The notes under the pieces: generated by a model
The model's input: only the letters and a program-made list of their open reading frames with translations
The model's database searches: none
Told to the model about the DNA's origin: nothing
Translations under genes and position numbers: made by a program
NCBI GenBank assembly: GCA_947179485.1
Contig: OX359250.1
Location: forward strand, 11,762,539-11,826,538
Source of the DNA: Allacma fusca
Taxonomy: Eukaryota > Arthropoda > Collembola > Symphypleona > Sminthuridae
DNA length: 64,000 nt
Direction of reading: 5' to 3'
Shown: positions 44,614 to 57,625 of the stretch, piece after piece
Layout: each line of letters opens with the position of its first letter
Numbering within the stretch: position 1 is the first letter of the stretch

Positions 44614-46618
44614 TCAATATGCTGGAAATACAACAAATGAATCTTTATATGGCAGGGCCACACATTTACACATAATTTTTGAAGCACTCCAAAAGTCACG
44701 GTAGGAAAGCTTTGAAACCCGGTAAATATCTAATTTCTTTGATTCACACGGATGGGAGTAAAATGAAGTTTTTTGTAAAAACTTTTGACCAACTACAACT
44801 TCGACACCGTTTTTGTCTTTCGCAAAAGACTCAATTAGCACAACAGTTTGGTCGTGTAGCATACATACGTTGTTTCCAGTCGTGTTTTTAAGTTCGGATT
44901 TGCCAATGTGAAAGTTGCTGAACTGTGGTGGAAACACTGTGCTGGGAAGAGCAATATGGCTTGCCTTTCTACATAATTCCTTCTTTGGGGAAAGTGGAAG
45001 TCTAGTTTGCTCTACAATTCTCCGATGAACTTGCTGCAGGGGAAAGTTTGGTTTTTTCAGTAGCAACTTTAGGGAACAAAAAGTTTTCGAACTTGTACGC
45101 ACTAAACATTTCCAGGGGTCCTAGGGTTTTGGCATCTTCAGCTAAATGGCACAATCCATGTATATTGTACGACACATTCGTATCCCCATATATTGTACGG
45201 TACTCTCGAATAAAATAGATCAGGAGATTATGGGCATAATCATTGTATCTTTGAAAATGATTTTCTGAACTCAGAATGCGAGCTGCAACGTGTAGTGTTA
45301 AAAAGTTCTTGTAAACATCTGGAGATAACACGTCTACCAGAGCAACAGGTCCCGTGTACAGTAAAAACTGACGAAATTCTGTGGCCTTCCACCGATCCAA
45401 TTCTTTTAAACTCCTCGGTTTTCTGGAAAACTCTTGGGGCATGAATGCTGCATAAGAGGAAAGTGTGTTGGAAATCAATTCGATCTGCTTGCTGCTGATT
45501 TTAAACAAAGATGGCTTACGTTTTGTCCACAAATTTAGCAGTTTACGGGTGACTCCTAAATTTAATAAATGCATAGGCTCAAATGGAAGGCGGCCGATAA
45601 TGTCAAAATCAATTCGTTCGAGTTCTGTTGTTCCAGTATGATGATCAGGGCATGCTTTCTTTCTAAAATCGTCACTTGTTCTCTTTGCACAATCGGTTTC
45701 CAGAAGAACAACTTTATTTTCGATGTAATTGCCTCGACACATGCACTTTCCGCATCCGTGGTAAGCATTGTGATTTTTGATGCACGTTATACTAGCTCGG
45801 GCTGGAGCATCGCAACAAAAGCAGTCAATTCTCACTGTAAATATTTTTCCCTGAAACTTTAATCCATTATTTGTCACATCTTGCACTTCGTCAACGAACT
45901 CACGCAAAAATTCGTTGAAAGAGTTTGGCTTTGCCTTACCAGTGTACAGTCCGACAACGAAAGGGGATGAGTCGCTTGTTACCACGTAGCATAATATTGG
46001 CCAGAATTGATCGTTTGTGCTCTTGAATATTGGTAGACCATCAATGTTGAACTGCAGCTTAATTAAATCATCTTGAAATGTCATTTGATTTTTGGATAGC
46101 TGCTGCGTCAGATTTAATTTTAGTCCAAAGTGGACATAAAGACCTGGCGGGATTGTCCGTACTTGAGTCTGCCTTGGAGTCTTTAGCAAGGATCGAATGT
46201 CGTTGGGTAGCGTCTCAAAATGTGGATAATTTTTCAAATGCTTTAACAATTCTGATGCAGCTCTATGTGAAATCTTATGTTGAACGGTCCAGAGAGCTAA
46301 AAAATCCTTTAATGAATCTTCGTTGAATATTTGATCCTCATCTGTGCTTGAGTCGTTGTACTGGAATTCTTCTTCAAAGTTATTTTTAAGTTGTACATTA
46401 CTATCGCAATCATTTGCAATGACACTGAAATTGTTATCCCTTAAACCAATACTATCGTCGATGTCAGGAATAACACTATTAATTTTATTGGGCAATAAAA
46501 CGTTATGAACACTATTTTTTACTTGTTTTGGAGTCAGTTTTTGAACTTGGTTAAAAACTTCCAAACGCCTTTTTCTACTAATATGTCTTTTGGAGTACTC
46601 CCTCTCGTTACAAGACAT
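44614..46618 (-). pseudogene. TNP2-like (CACTA/EnSpm) transposase, one frameshift
   Basis: One intronless frame of about 667 codons, broken by a single-base shift at 45078-45082 (a T5 run on the coding strand). The first part (46618 to about 45080) reads MSCNEREYSKRH, then FNIDGLPIFKS, VRIDCFCCDAPARASI with a CxxC/HxxC knuckle, PFEPMHLLNLGVTRKLL and GPLEMFSAYKFENF. Removing one T continues it into CSLKLLLKKPNFPLQQVHRRI and the C-terminal PYKDSFVVFP, as in animal EnSpm transposases. The D of NIDG, the D of CDAPAR and the E of KFEN are plausible catalytic acidic residues (inference by family pattern). The break may be a true mutation, a sequencing error in a homopolymer, or frameshifting. Everything else looks intact, which suggests a young copy. 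Confidence 0.92.
44622..44623 (-). promoter_or_regulatory. Candidate splice acceptor before the DUF4806 ORF
   Basis: A pyrimidine-rich stretch ending TTTCCAG lies 16 nt before the DUF4806 ATG, inside the transposase 3' end. It could receive a leader spliced from the donor at 46671. Confidence 0.45.
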
Positions 46619-46669
46619 GACAATGTAGAATATGAATCAAATTTATTGACCTAAAATAAATAAAAACTT

Positions 46670-46671
46670 AC
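46670..46671 (-). promoter_or_regulatory. Candidate leader splice donor of the transposon
   Basis: TTTGGG|GTAAGT lies about 53 bp before the transposase ATG. The nearest acceptor (TTTTAG, at 46651-46652) would leave an intron of about 20 bp, too short for normal splicing. A more distant acceptor such as 44622 is therefore more likely. Confidence 0.5.
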
Positions 46672-47027
46672 CCCAAATACTCATCAGAACACAAATAATT
46701 GCGAACACTCTTCTCAGCAGTTTATTCCAGGTTTAGTTTTTTCCCTGCCAATAACCAATAAATGCTACATGACCATGCTTACTGTAAGTCAGGAAGCCTC
46801 CGCTTCAGCGCCAGGGTTCTACGAACCGTTGAAGAAGAGGAGACGAAACATGTTGATACAATCGTGAATTTTACTTGGGGAAAGAACCTTTTACGAAACA
46901 CATTCGGGTATTTTTCGTGAAAACGAAAACTTTAAGGTTTCACATTCAAGTCATTTCGTGAAGCGATGATACCAAGACATCATAGCGATATCTGTTCTAT
47001 GACACGAAACTTTTGTGAACAATGCAA

Positions 47028-47043
47028 GTATCTTCATGATACC
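47028..47043 (-). repeat. Right subterminal inverted motif
   Basis: Reads GGTATCATGAAGATAC on the minus strand, the partner of 42295-42308. Confidence 0.7.
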
Positions 47044-47044
47044 G

Positions 47045-47057
47045 TGTGCTAGCTGGG
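47045..47057 (-). repeat. Right terminal inverted repeat
   Basis: TGTGCTAGCTGGG, the perfect complement of the left end. AA follows it. Confidence 0.92.
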
Positions 47058-49833
47058 AAGTAGATTTCCGTGATTCCCCTGAATTATTTCTGTTTTTACC
47101 TTTAAGTGCAATTAGTGGAAACAATATAAATTAAGAAACAGAAAGTAGTTTTTACGTGTAAATCATGAAACATGAAACAATAGCCTAATGATGCAAATTG
47201 TTTACACATATTTAATAAAACCTAGTAGAATGTGAAGTCAATAGGGAAAGTCATAGAGGCATGTACCTAAACTTAATTACTTTTACACATTAAAAGTAGA
47301 CTTCGTTGGTCAAATTTAGGTCAAATGAATACAATAATAACAATTAACTTGTTCAAGGAAAAAACATTCTGATATTCCTGGGGCGAAGCAATAATCCCAT
47401 GGGTAAAGTAGTTTACGTCAAAAGTTCCAAATGCCCGACGAATGAAACATCAATTTATGTTTTCCAACGTTTTTGCCAGAAGCTTCCGGAAATTCAGGCC
47501 GCAGACTGGAAACAGTCTCTTCCACGAATAGTTCGCAGGTGAATTTCAGGAGCCAACTCCTAGCTTATTTTCGGACGCTAGTGTCTGTATTTTGAAATTC
47601 CGCGGTCAACCGCTGGCAAACCTCCATCCTTGATTAGGCTCCCAGTCCTACTACCTTTAACCCTTTCCGGGGCAGGTATTAATACATACCTTGTTTTTTT
47701 CCAGCTTACCTGTATAGTAGAGTGTCAAGTTAATGTTTTCACCTTATTTGTTCACCTGTACTCCTTGGGCCCCAGTGGTTATTTTGATCCCGTTTTTGGA
47801 GTAAGTTACTCTTTACTTTATTGAGTATTTTTTGGACAGGTTATTGCCAGTGTGACATGGGGCCAAGCCGTACCTCGGCCCATACCCTACACTTATTTTT
47901 GTGCATTTACCCTCTGGTATTTATAAAATCAGACTCCGGGTATTATTCTATATTTTAATAAATTGGATTTTCCTTTTATTAAAATATTTTATTCCGAGGG
48001 AGACCATTTTTTTCGTAATTCCGGCCTGATGAGCATGGGTACCTATACTTAACCTTAAAAACCCAATATAAGGTTTAAATTAAATTAAAGTACAGAGTTC
48101 ACTTAAATTTTGACCCCCTTTATTTATTCAGGTTTAATTAATTATCCCTTTTGTTTTGCTTAACTTGGATTAATATTTCTCAGTACTGGCACCCTCACAG
48201 TCAGATGTTCTGATTTGATCAAGACCATCCTGATTTGATGTCTGATGGAAACCCGATAGGCCCTGCTGTTGGAAAGATTATAAACATTTGGGAAATACTA
48301 ACAACATTACGTAAACAAACAAATTTGAAGCTGAAGACTATGATCAGACACGTGTCAGTGCATCTAAAAGATCTATGTGATGTACCTTCATTTAGACGCA
48401 GTAGAACAACATAAATAACAATTATGAATGCACATCATCTGAAAAATACAAGTATTGTTTCACCTGACGTTGTCAGCTACAACATAGATCATAAAAACAA
48501 TTTTCATTATTTCAGAAAATGTTTATTTGCATAAGCAGTGTAACATTGCCCTGCTTTCAGAATCCAGTAATCTGACATGCCTAATTTTCTGTAAAGCATT
48601 TTGGCTGTCTTCAGAGTTCCCTCTTTAAGGGAGCTTCCTTGTGATTTGTTGCTACCTATTACTGTTGCAGGGATGGTCTGCAAAACCATTTAGGCCGTCC
48701 GAATTTATTCTTTTTAATCCTTTGAGAGGACATGAGACTGCCTTTTTCATTTCTTTATATATCGAATAATTCGGATTTGAAAGTTATGAGAGATAGATTT
48801 AGTTGTTACTCTTTCTAGTCATGTCCCGCGTTCGCGGATTGGATTATGACTTGGATGATTGGGTCACTAACATTCTGTGTCGCGTTTTTTACTTGAACGT
48901 TTTCAAAGCTGAAAGTTGTAGCCTAAGTAGGACCTATTGGCGTTCCTACGCTAATTAGTTCCAGCCATATTAGTTATTGGTTCGAATGTTTTTTATAATT
49001 TGCTGACATATCTTTACCAACTTTTTGAAGTTTCATTTGAACCTAGTTTCTTGTTATAGTTTGTAATACAATAATACATGCCTAGAGTTCTTTTATTATA
49101 CTCTCAACTCTTGATATAAGGGATGCTCATGGGCTGGAAATTTTTCTCTCTTATTGATATTATACCTTTATTTCCCTTACAGCGAGTGTGTACTGTATAA
49201 CTAAACAATTTTTCTGTTAATGGTTATTCTGTGGTTATTTGACAATTCAAACAGGTAAGTGCTTCCCTGAGTGTCCGACGCTTATTAAACCCAAAATAGC
49301 TTGAGTCCAATATATTTTGTAATGGATGAGGTATATTTAAGACAGTGTCAGTGTAAACAAGTAATCAGGTATAGAGTGGAACATAGAGCATGGTAGATTA
49401 ATACAGAGCTACGCTACGAGCTGCAGCATATAGAAACGAAAAGAAAGCGACAGATAAAAAGCTCTCCATAAGAATAGAGAAAGCGGCTTAAAGCAAAGCG
49501 CAGCACCTCTCTCTTTCAGTCCACAACGAGTGAAAGCAGTCATACAAGCAACATCATCGTGTAAAGAATGTAAATGTAAACAATGCTTTATTTGACTTCA
49601 CGAATAACATGTGGCACTTCTTGAAAGGCCTAAATATTACTAATAATATTATAATAATTTGTGTATTAGGTCAATTTATTGCTTTAGTCCTTACAACCAC
49701 GAAAGGACCCTATTAAGCATGTATGGATGCTAAATAAAAATAATAACAATATCACAAAAAGGAAGCTCTTGTTTCATACTTTGAGAGCCAATAGTTCAAA
49801 GGATAAAATCATTTTATGCTGTTTTAACGTTAT
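47058..49833. other. Intergenic region right of the transposon
   Basis: About 2.8 kb with no recognised gene. Open frames near 47630 and 48507 are short and unsupported. Confidence 0.6.
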
Positions 49834-49839
49834 TTTATT
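49834..49839 (-). promoter_or_regulatory. Polyadenylation signal of the Ly6-like gene
   Basis: AATAAA on the minus strand, about 210 bp beyond the stop codon of the Ly6-like gene. Confidence 0.5.
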
Positions 49840-50046
49840 GAATTAGTGCTAGTTAAATTGGTTCATTGACAGAAGAGTTAATTTAAAATGTAATACTAAA
49901 TTATTAAGATTTACAAAAAATCGCATGTTGTTTCTTAGGGCGTAGAAAGCTGTAGTTTATGTAAGTACAGTACTACACATGTTGAACTAAAACTAATATC
50001 ATGATGGATCCAATTTCCAAAAACAAAATATTCCATTTCTATGTAA

Positions 50047-50710
50047 TCAAATGTTGACGCATGTTCCTACAATAATTATTAGAGATAAATAATCTGTCAA
50101 GGAAAACACTCCTGCGTTCTGATTGTTGCTTCCATTCTCATTAATTCTGTGAGGTATTTGTTCCGGGTTTGGAGCCAGGGCAGGGGGTAAGGACTTGTCT
50201 ACGAAAGGATGTTTCCGTAGGATTTCCAACTCATCTCCGAAAGTGATGTTTATATTGTTACACAGCTCATGATTACATGAACAGTAGTACACATTTCGGA
50301 AACGTGAAAAATTTTCCAATGGGCCGTAACATCCGAAATTATCAGTGTAAATATCAAATGCTGATTGGCAATCACGCCGTGCTAAATCATATTGACTTGT
50401 GCTGTCGGTTTGAATGTAGAGCGTACTGCAGACTTTCGGACCGGAACATGTCACAATCTTTGTTGGTGTTTGCATGGAGCTTAAATCCTTGCATTTTCTC
50501 ATAGTTGCATCACTATGCAGCTGACCACATGAGATACAGGTAACTACTCTTAAAAATAAATTTCAAGTTCAGTCTCGTGGCATTAAAAAAAATCGGATGT
50601 ATTTACGTATTCTATGCAAATGTATGTATGAATTTTTACTCACAAGAATCAACGCATGCTATTAAAAGCGTTAGAGTACACACAAAAAATATTTCCAGTA
50701 GTACTTTCAT
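50047..50710 (-). CDS. Ly6/quiver-like GPI-anchored protein
   Basis: Two exons join in phase: 50710-50644 and 50546-50047, giving 188 aa. Exon 1 encodes a signal peptide (MKVLLEIFFVCTLTLLIAC) and ends at a GTGAGT donor. The mature protein has Ly6-type spacing: CISC near the start, then single cysteines, GCYG, and the closing CSCNHELCNN. The last residues are hydrophobic (LSLIIIVGTCVNI), as expected for a GPI-attachment signal after a polar Pro/Asn-rich linker. In insects such proteins (quiver/sleepless, boudin and relatives) act at the cell surface on channels, receptors or junctions. Which subfamily this belongs to cannot be settled here. It is divergent from the PPP4R4-like gene, with starts about 1 kb apart. 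Confidence 0.85.
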
Positions 50711-51734
50711 CTCTGACTTCTGCTATACTTGGGGTCTGGTGAGTGAGATTCAGGCATAGTTAAATCCAGCTGGTTATTGTTGACCATGGAAACAAGCTGT
50801 CAGTTGGAATTGGAAGTTATAAAATTGGAAACTTGTGCTTCTTTCATTTGTATTGTTATCTTGGAAACTGTATAATAAATAACTTAAGTATACATTCCTA
50901 TACTCCACAAGCCACCAATAATAATATGTAACGCATTCAAAATATGACCATTATGCAGTCAATAAAACGTATAAATAAATTAGGTTCAATAAAGGGAGTG
51001 TAAATATTGAAAATTGGGCAAGCGAATGCCTTTCGATGTATTGTAATAAATCAAATTCAGTATTACTTACACCATCATCCGTTGTATTGCAAATTGTAAT
51101 GCTACAGTTAAAAATCGAGGACCACTGATTTTGAATTTTGAGTGTAAATAAGTTAATAATAAGTAATGTCCTCCATAGTAACGCAACGACATACCGTCAG
51201 AGAATAGGCACTTTATTAAACTTTGATTTGTTTTCTCATTATTTATTCATAAAGTTAGATGAAGGTTCACAAATTTTACAACATGTGAGTCGCAGTCGCA
51301 AGCATCCAATTCGTACTTTTTAATGTAGAGGAACGACTGCAAAAAAGATATAGAGAAAAGGAAATGTGAAGAGAAACAGAATTGAGTAATGATAATAAAA
51401 TAATAATAATTTTATTCACTTATGAATTAAGCCACGCCATAACACACCAACTTGGGCAAGCGACTTCTGTGTACACACAAATCCGTAATTTTGCTCGCCT
51501 GAAATTAAAAATGAAGCCCAAGCAGTAAAAAAAATCACGAGTTATTTGAATTTGTCCAAACAGGCTTTCAACTTATGAAGTAACAATTTGGTAAGAGGAA
51601 TATCATATTTGAAATCTTTCATTGTCATATGTAGAGAGTGTAGATTAATTCATACATTCATTAGTTGTAATCTAATTTGTAATGTATCTTTGTTTTCATT
51701 GTACATTACAACAATAATTTACAAATTACCAGCC
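50711..51734. other. Divergent intergenic region
   Basis: About 1 kb between the divergent Ly6-like and PPP4R4-like starts. It probably holds both promoters; no individual element is identifiable. Confidence 0.6.
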
Positions 51735-54700
51735 ATGGATCAAAATGCGAACAACAAAGCTATCCCCGGAACAGGGCTGGACCTCAGATCAAATGTCAGT
51801 ACTATGACTTCGCACTCACAAAACTCTGGAGGAAAAGGCAAGCCTTTGTCAGACCCAGTCTCAAGGAAAGGTACTGCTTACACCCCGAGCCGTATTTTTG
51901 GAGCAAAGGGTCCCATATCAGACTGGCACAGTATAACGGATATGCCCTCTGAAATATCCCAGTACGCTATCGATGAAGCTGTGTGGGATGATGCAAAAGT
52001 ATGTACACTGAATTTACTTAACTTAAACCCTATTTATTTAGAATTACTCTGAAACTATTTCGCACTTTAACCTCTGGGTCCAACATAATAAGTAAGAGCT
52101 CAAAGTACAGACAAATTGCAGAGCAAAGATCCCAGCCTAGTTTTGTATATTTTAGGGTAGCGATATTAAGCGTCATGACATGGATGAGAAAATCGACGCC
52201 TTTCACAGAGCTTTAATTTGCTTAGGGTAAGCTTAAAGAAATTCCAAAATCTAATTATATAAAATGTGATGGAGTTTAACAGCTACTATAATAAATTAAA
52301 ACAAGGGGAGACATACCTCAGAAAATTTATGGAGCTCATGCACTTCCAAATTTGGCACTATTAAATACGGAGCGGACGTTCCTCGAAGTTTTTCCAGTCA
52401 TAGAAACGGTAAGTATATGTATTTGATGTTACCAACCATATGCGGTGCCAGTAATTTTCAAGGATTTTGTACTCGTTTAGGAACTGAAAAGAACACCGAA
52501 TCTTAACTTTCACTCAGAGGCTGCATCAAGTATCGAACCATTGTTCAAGCAGGTGATGAAAGTTCGAAATACAAAATGGATAAAGCAAATCATTACTTTA
52601 GTAATTAACTCGCTTAACAACAACGATCCAGGTAAGTGTGTCTTGACGGCAATCAAAATTTATTTTATTTTAGAATCTTACTTCAAAATCCTATGTACTG
52701 TAATTTGTAATGTTTCATTAAAGAGATAGTAACAGTATGGATTCAGTCAATGGAGAGAGTCATTGATCAACTAAGTCCAAAAGATGCAGCAGCTCAAGTA
52801 AGAAGCAGCTTTCATTCATTCTGAGAATCCATTTTAGTTCCACATAAATACATTGGTTTCGAAAGTTTGAGTAATTAGTGGTATTTGGGATTAAAACTTT
52901 TCGACATCATGAGCCTTCTTTGTTTCTAGATTTTGCCGGTTGTTATCGAAAAATCAGTAAAGTCTAATTCGGTAATATCCAAAAATTCTGCTAATGCACT
53001 TTTGAGAAAGTTACTTTCGCACACACAAACCGGGTCCGATATCGCTACCAAAGTAAAGTATGTGGGTATGAATGATCAAATAGTTTTTTTTACAAATCTA
53101 TCAAGTTTGTCACCAGTAAAATTGAATAATCTTTTGAAATATCATATGCAAAGCAAAATTTCATCATGTCAGGGTCTTCGAAACTGCTGTCAGTATTTTG
53201 GATTATTCCATTAATGATGAAGTCCCATCCGTCCGAGCTGCCAGTGTCATGTTATTAGTAGAACTAATTAAGACGACAGACCCATTCAACAGCTCTGCAT
53301 TAGCTACAAATATAATGCTTCGGGCTGAGGATACCGAACCAATAGTGAAAATAGCTGTTATAGATGCAATCTGCCAATTACTAGTAGCAGGAAAAGGCGA
53401 TGTGTACCAACAAAAGATGTTCATTGCAACTCTAAAGAAATTGGTTCGGGGAGCATATCATCAAAACCCTCCGCATGTAGAGCTTCTTATCCGGTTTACG
53501 GGGCTAATGGGACCAGTGACGAAAGGTCCAGCTGGTGAGTACTATTTCATGAAGCACTTTTATATATTGTGTAAGTAAATATTTGCGTAAACACATCTTG
53601 CAATGCTAATTGGTACATTGTGAAACTACAACAATACCGAGTAATTATAGCAAGGGAATTTTTATTTACAGTGAAAAGCATTTTTACTGAAGAAGACAAA
53701 TACTGGTTTCTGGACGCATTCCTCTGTTTGAGTACTTTTGGCTTGCCAGGTACCTCAAGAGAAGTTCCCCCCGAGGTTTGTTTTGGGATTGTATCATCAT
53801 TATCGGCTTTTGGGGGTTCAAACATTAGCGTTAATACAGTTATGCTCATTCTAGATGCCACCCGGATTTGTTGCATACCGGAGAGCCCTAGGAGCTAATA
53901 AGACATCATTGGTAAAATGCCATGTCACTACCCAATAAAAACCTTGTTCTAAATCCATACTAAGAATTTTTTTTATATGGATGTCTTAAAGGTCAGTACA
54001 TTGCTGAGTACTCCAGTTAAGGTTGCACCGATTGCCGAAGGTACAAACGTCCTTGCTGGCCATGAGAATAGCAAAGATGAAAACTACATGGTTCGAGCCA
54101 ACTGTGCAGATGCTTTCTTGGATTTTTTAAAATTTGGAAAGCCAACAGTTCATTTTAAAGATGGGCTTCATAAAACTTTCCACAACTACTTTGATGACCC
54201 CAGTCCTACAGTGAGAAAAAATATCAGTGGGTCACTCTATTTAGTAAGTCCTGGAGTTTTCATTACTTGCCAGTCCATTTATTTCGGAAAAAGTTTTGCA
54301 ACAAGCATTGTTATATTAAGGTGTCATATTTTTATCTCCTACAAACACAACAACAGATCATGCAAGAAGTTGACAGTGATATTATCCTATGCAAGGATGA
54401 GATGATTAGGGCGCTCTCTGATGATAACATGGATGTAATTGAGGCGGTGATTCCACACTTATCAGACATGCTGAAACTATTTGTAAATAATGACATACTG
54501 TCACCGGAAAAGGCTGTATGTAGTTTATTACACGTTTTTTAACTACTTAAATTAATTTGGGAATATCTACATCAGCATCTGAAAACCTAGACAGCCGCGG
54601 CTGCTGAGATAGGTGGAGTGTTACTTTTTTGCGAGGAACGGTTAAGTCAGACTCGTGATTGGCGCATTCATAGCAGCTTGCTGCTCCAGATGGTTGTTTT

Positions 54701-56423
54701 GCCTTTCTGTCTTCCGAGTGATATCCTTTTCCAGAATTTTGTTCCGATCATATTACATCGACTTCTTCATTTAGTGAGTCCCCATGCCTACATACATGAT
54801 TTTAACTTCTCAGGAGGACTCCTTCAATGTAATTTGTCATTTGTAGAAACAACTTCCAAGTAGATTAGGAGCTGCTGAAGCCTTAATATCATTACTAAGA
54901 CATTGTAGACGAGCAAATCAGAGGGATGAAATTCGGCGGAAAATTAAAGGTACACAATTGCCTTCCAAAATTACGATTATTAGTCGTAAAGTAATTATGT
55001 AAACAGCCTACTCAATTTCGGTACAATTCTGTGTTTTGTTTAACTAGCATTCGCTCAGAGTCGTAATGCACAAGATCGGATGATTTACCTTTACATGAGT
55101 GATATCATAATGAACAGGTAGCATGATATTATTAAAATATGGCTTATGAACGGTACAAGGCACTAGATGTCTATAGTATTTCGTTCCAATGAGTTCAATA
55201 ATAAAAATGCTTATATGCGTTCATAACATTCACGTAATTTTACAGATTCTCTAGGAAATATTATCGCCAACATTTCGTTGAACCCACTCTTGGGCTAGCA
55301 GGTGAACTTAGATTTTTACAATTCACATAAGGTTAAATGACTAGAGATTCCTCCAAAGTCAAAGAGCTGCTGAATATTCTCTTTTTGTTGCTTTCAGAGG
55401 ATAAGATCTCCAACGTAAGAACCAAAGCATACCGAATGATGCCTAAAGTGAAAGAAAAAATAGGAAATGATGATGTTCAGCTTTTGAAGAAACTGGAAGA
55501 ATTGGTGGCTAAAATTCAACAATCAGAAAACGATCGGGATGCACTAGAGGCTATTTCAGTAGCTGTGGAACAAATGGCTGAAATAGGCGTGATACAAAAT
55601 TTAGAAGTTCATCGACGAGTGCGACATTTTTTCTTTTTCTAAATACCGTTCATAGTGGATGTGACACAGTACTAGGCTGTAAATTAATTGTGAGCGTTAT
55701 ACTGATTCACTTAATTAGAGACTGAAAGAGGAAAAAGATGATAAGAAAAAAGAGATGGAAGAAAATTACATTGCCGGCTTGGAGGACAAATTACCTAAAG
55801 CTAATACAGCGAAGAGATATTCTCGTAAGGGAAACAAAATATAGCTTACTACGAAGCAAGCTTGAATATCTGGAAGCTTTGTTCAAAGCAAACTCTAGAA
55901 AACGTTTGCACAAAATTATTTTGTAGTTTAATAACAATTTTCCTCTCTCACAACTAGCTAATCATAATTTTTAAAACCACTTATTATGGTCCATGTTAAA
56001 CTACTATTACCAGTACTGGACAAAGGAGTTGCTGGAAAGGTTGTCGAAAAAACAAAACCCAACCACACATACTTACCCAGCACATTGGAAAAACCGGTTA
56101 ACTTGCCGAAGTTATCATACGCTGCAAAAGCAGCAGTAACTTCTCCCTCCAGTATAAATCCAACGTAAGATTTCAAAACATGATTGTGAAACCAGAACAT
56201 AAATTACTAATTAAATCTCCGCTAATTTCAGATAATTTTAACGGTATTTTAAACAATTTGCAGGGCTTTCAGGTATAAACAGAGTTTCCCTAGAACTTCG
56301 AAAAATATTGTACCTCTGGCCAAGAAGGATGCCAGAGTTGTGCCGCCCAGCGAAGGTTCTTCGCATACGACCACAACAGAAGCAGCAGCTCCACGAGAGG
56401 GTCCCACTAACAAGCCAAAATAA
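51735..56423 (+). CDS. PPP4R4: Protein phosphatase 4 regulatory subunit 4-like
   Basis: Eighteen exons join in phase: 51735-51998, 52156-52226, 52306-52408, 52481-52631, 52724-52797, 52930-53057, 53173-53534, 53672-53775, 53992-54243, 54357-54515, 54591-54773, 54847-54949, 55048-55117, 55246-55301, 55398-55618, 55719-55824, 56014-56164, 56264-56423. The product is 905 aa; human PPP4R4 has about 873. HEAT repeats fill most of it, and several segments parallel the human protein: RALICLGGDIPQKIYGA, MVRANCADAF, VIEAVIPHLSDMLKL, ISNVRTKAYRMMPKVKEK. A charged helix (RLKEEKDDKKKEMEE) and a basic, disordered tail follow. The family binds PP4 catalytic subunit in the cytoplasm. Weakest junction: the exon 8 donor (GAG|GTTTGT), chosen for phase and alignment. 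The N terminus is Ser/Thr-rich. Confidence 0.9.
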
Positions 56424-57625
56424 AATTCTAACACACATTTTATAAAAGGAATCGGAGGTGAGCTAGGGCAAAACATAGAATAACCGTTTCACTTTCAATT
56501 AAATAATACGATAAAACGATGGCATTCAATGGAATACTTTCAAGCTTGCTTAGCAATGACACTTGAAGTAAGAATGGATAACGTAATTTTATTATTTATT
56601 TTAAAATTTTTTGTTCAGTAGTATTAGCATTAGAGTAAATTGCGGGTCGTAAATTCTTTTCATTTATTTTGTAATCATATTTTATGGTGTATATTGATAT
56701 TCGTTCAATTATTCATGTACCACTCCCTGGTATTTTATGTTAAGCCTCAGTTCCTCTCAGGAGAATCTGAGGGGACTTGTCACGGAGTAACTTGTTAGTC
56801 ATAGAAATACAAATCTTCTGCTAGTATTTTCGTTGTGTACTCCTTCTTTTGTATAGATACAAATGCATTGTGCATTCTCGGTGTTAATTCTGGTAATATG
56901 AACAGATGAGAGTTGGGGACACGAAAACTACAGTGTCGTTACTCTTAACTACATGGTTGGCTGATTATGTCTTACTAGTTTTAAGCACGACCGATTGAAA
57001 ATTTTATATTTCTAAATATTGGAATAGTTGATGCTATCCATCGTGATCAGGATTCACATTTGCCCATGAAATGAAATGGTCCATTATCCATTTAGTTATC
57101 CTAACCTAACTACAGAAAATTACTACTGTTACGGCCCGATATTAATGTTACTGACAATGAATGAAAGCAAACTACAAAAGTGACAAAACAAATTAATTAT
57201 TTGATCACCAGGACCAACAGTAAATTTTAAATAATGCACAAGTGAGCTTTACTGTTCTTGTTGTTAGACATACAAACAGCCCTGTTGGCATAAAAAATGA
57301 TTTACGTACCACTTTAACGAATAACGAAGATATGATTAGACATTTTCAAATTTGTAACTGTAGAATCCCAGGGCAACAGTCTCTTACAGCCCAATGTGAA
57401 TACATAATTTCTCCAGACGACCGTTACACTCATCTTTTGAGACTTTTAGTAACCGAAGTAATTACAATTTAATGAAATAATTATAAATTACAGAGATAAT
57501 ATTATAAACAATTAACATTCCTACAAATACATTCACGACATTTCAATTACCAGGTCACTTAAAAATCATTACACCGAAACACTGTCCTGTCTTTAACTTA
57601 AGTTACGTTACAAAATAGATAATTA
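56424..57625. other. Convergent intergenic region
   Basis: About 1.2 kb between the convergent 3' ends of the PPP4R4-like gene and Derlin-1. It contains their 3' UTRs; no canonical AATAAA was found for either. A frame at 57242-57472 is unsupported. Confidence 0.6.

Larger units (their letters stand above)
42234..47057 (-). mobile_element. CACTA/EnSpm-type DNA transposon, two genes
   Basis: A complete 4824-bp element. It is bounded by perfect 13-bp terminal inverted repeats, CCCAGCTAGCACA at 42234-42246 and its complement at 47045-47057. AA flanks both ends and may be a 2-bp target duplication. A second inverted motif, TATCATGAAGATA, lies about 60 bp inside the left end and about 5 bp inside the right repeat, with several TTTCGTG-like motifs near the right end. 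Both genes read on the minus strand: a TNP2-like transposase, then a DUF4806 gene. The superfamily call rests on the transposase; the termini do not begin with the usual CACT(A/G). Confidence 0.9.
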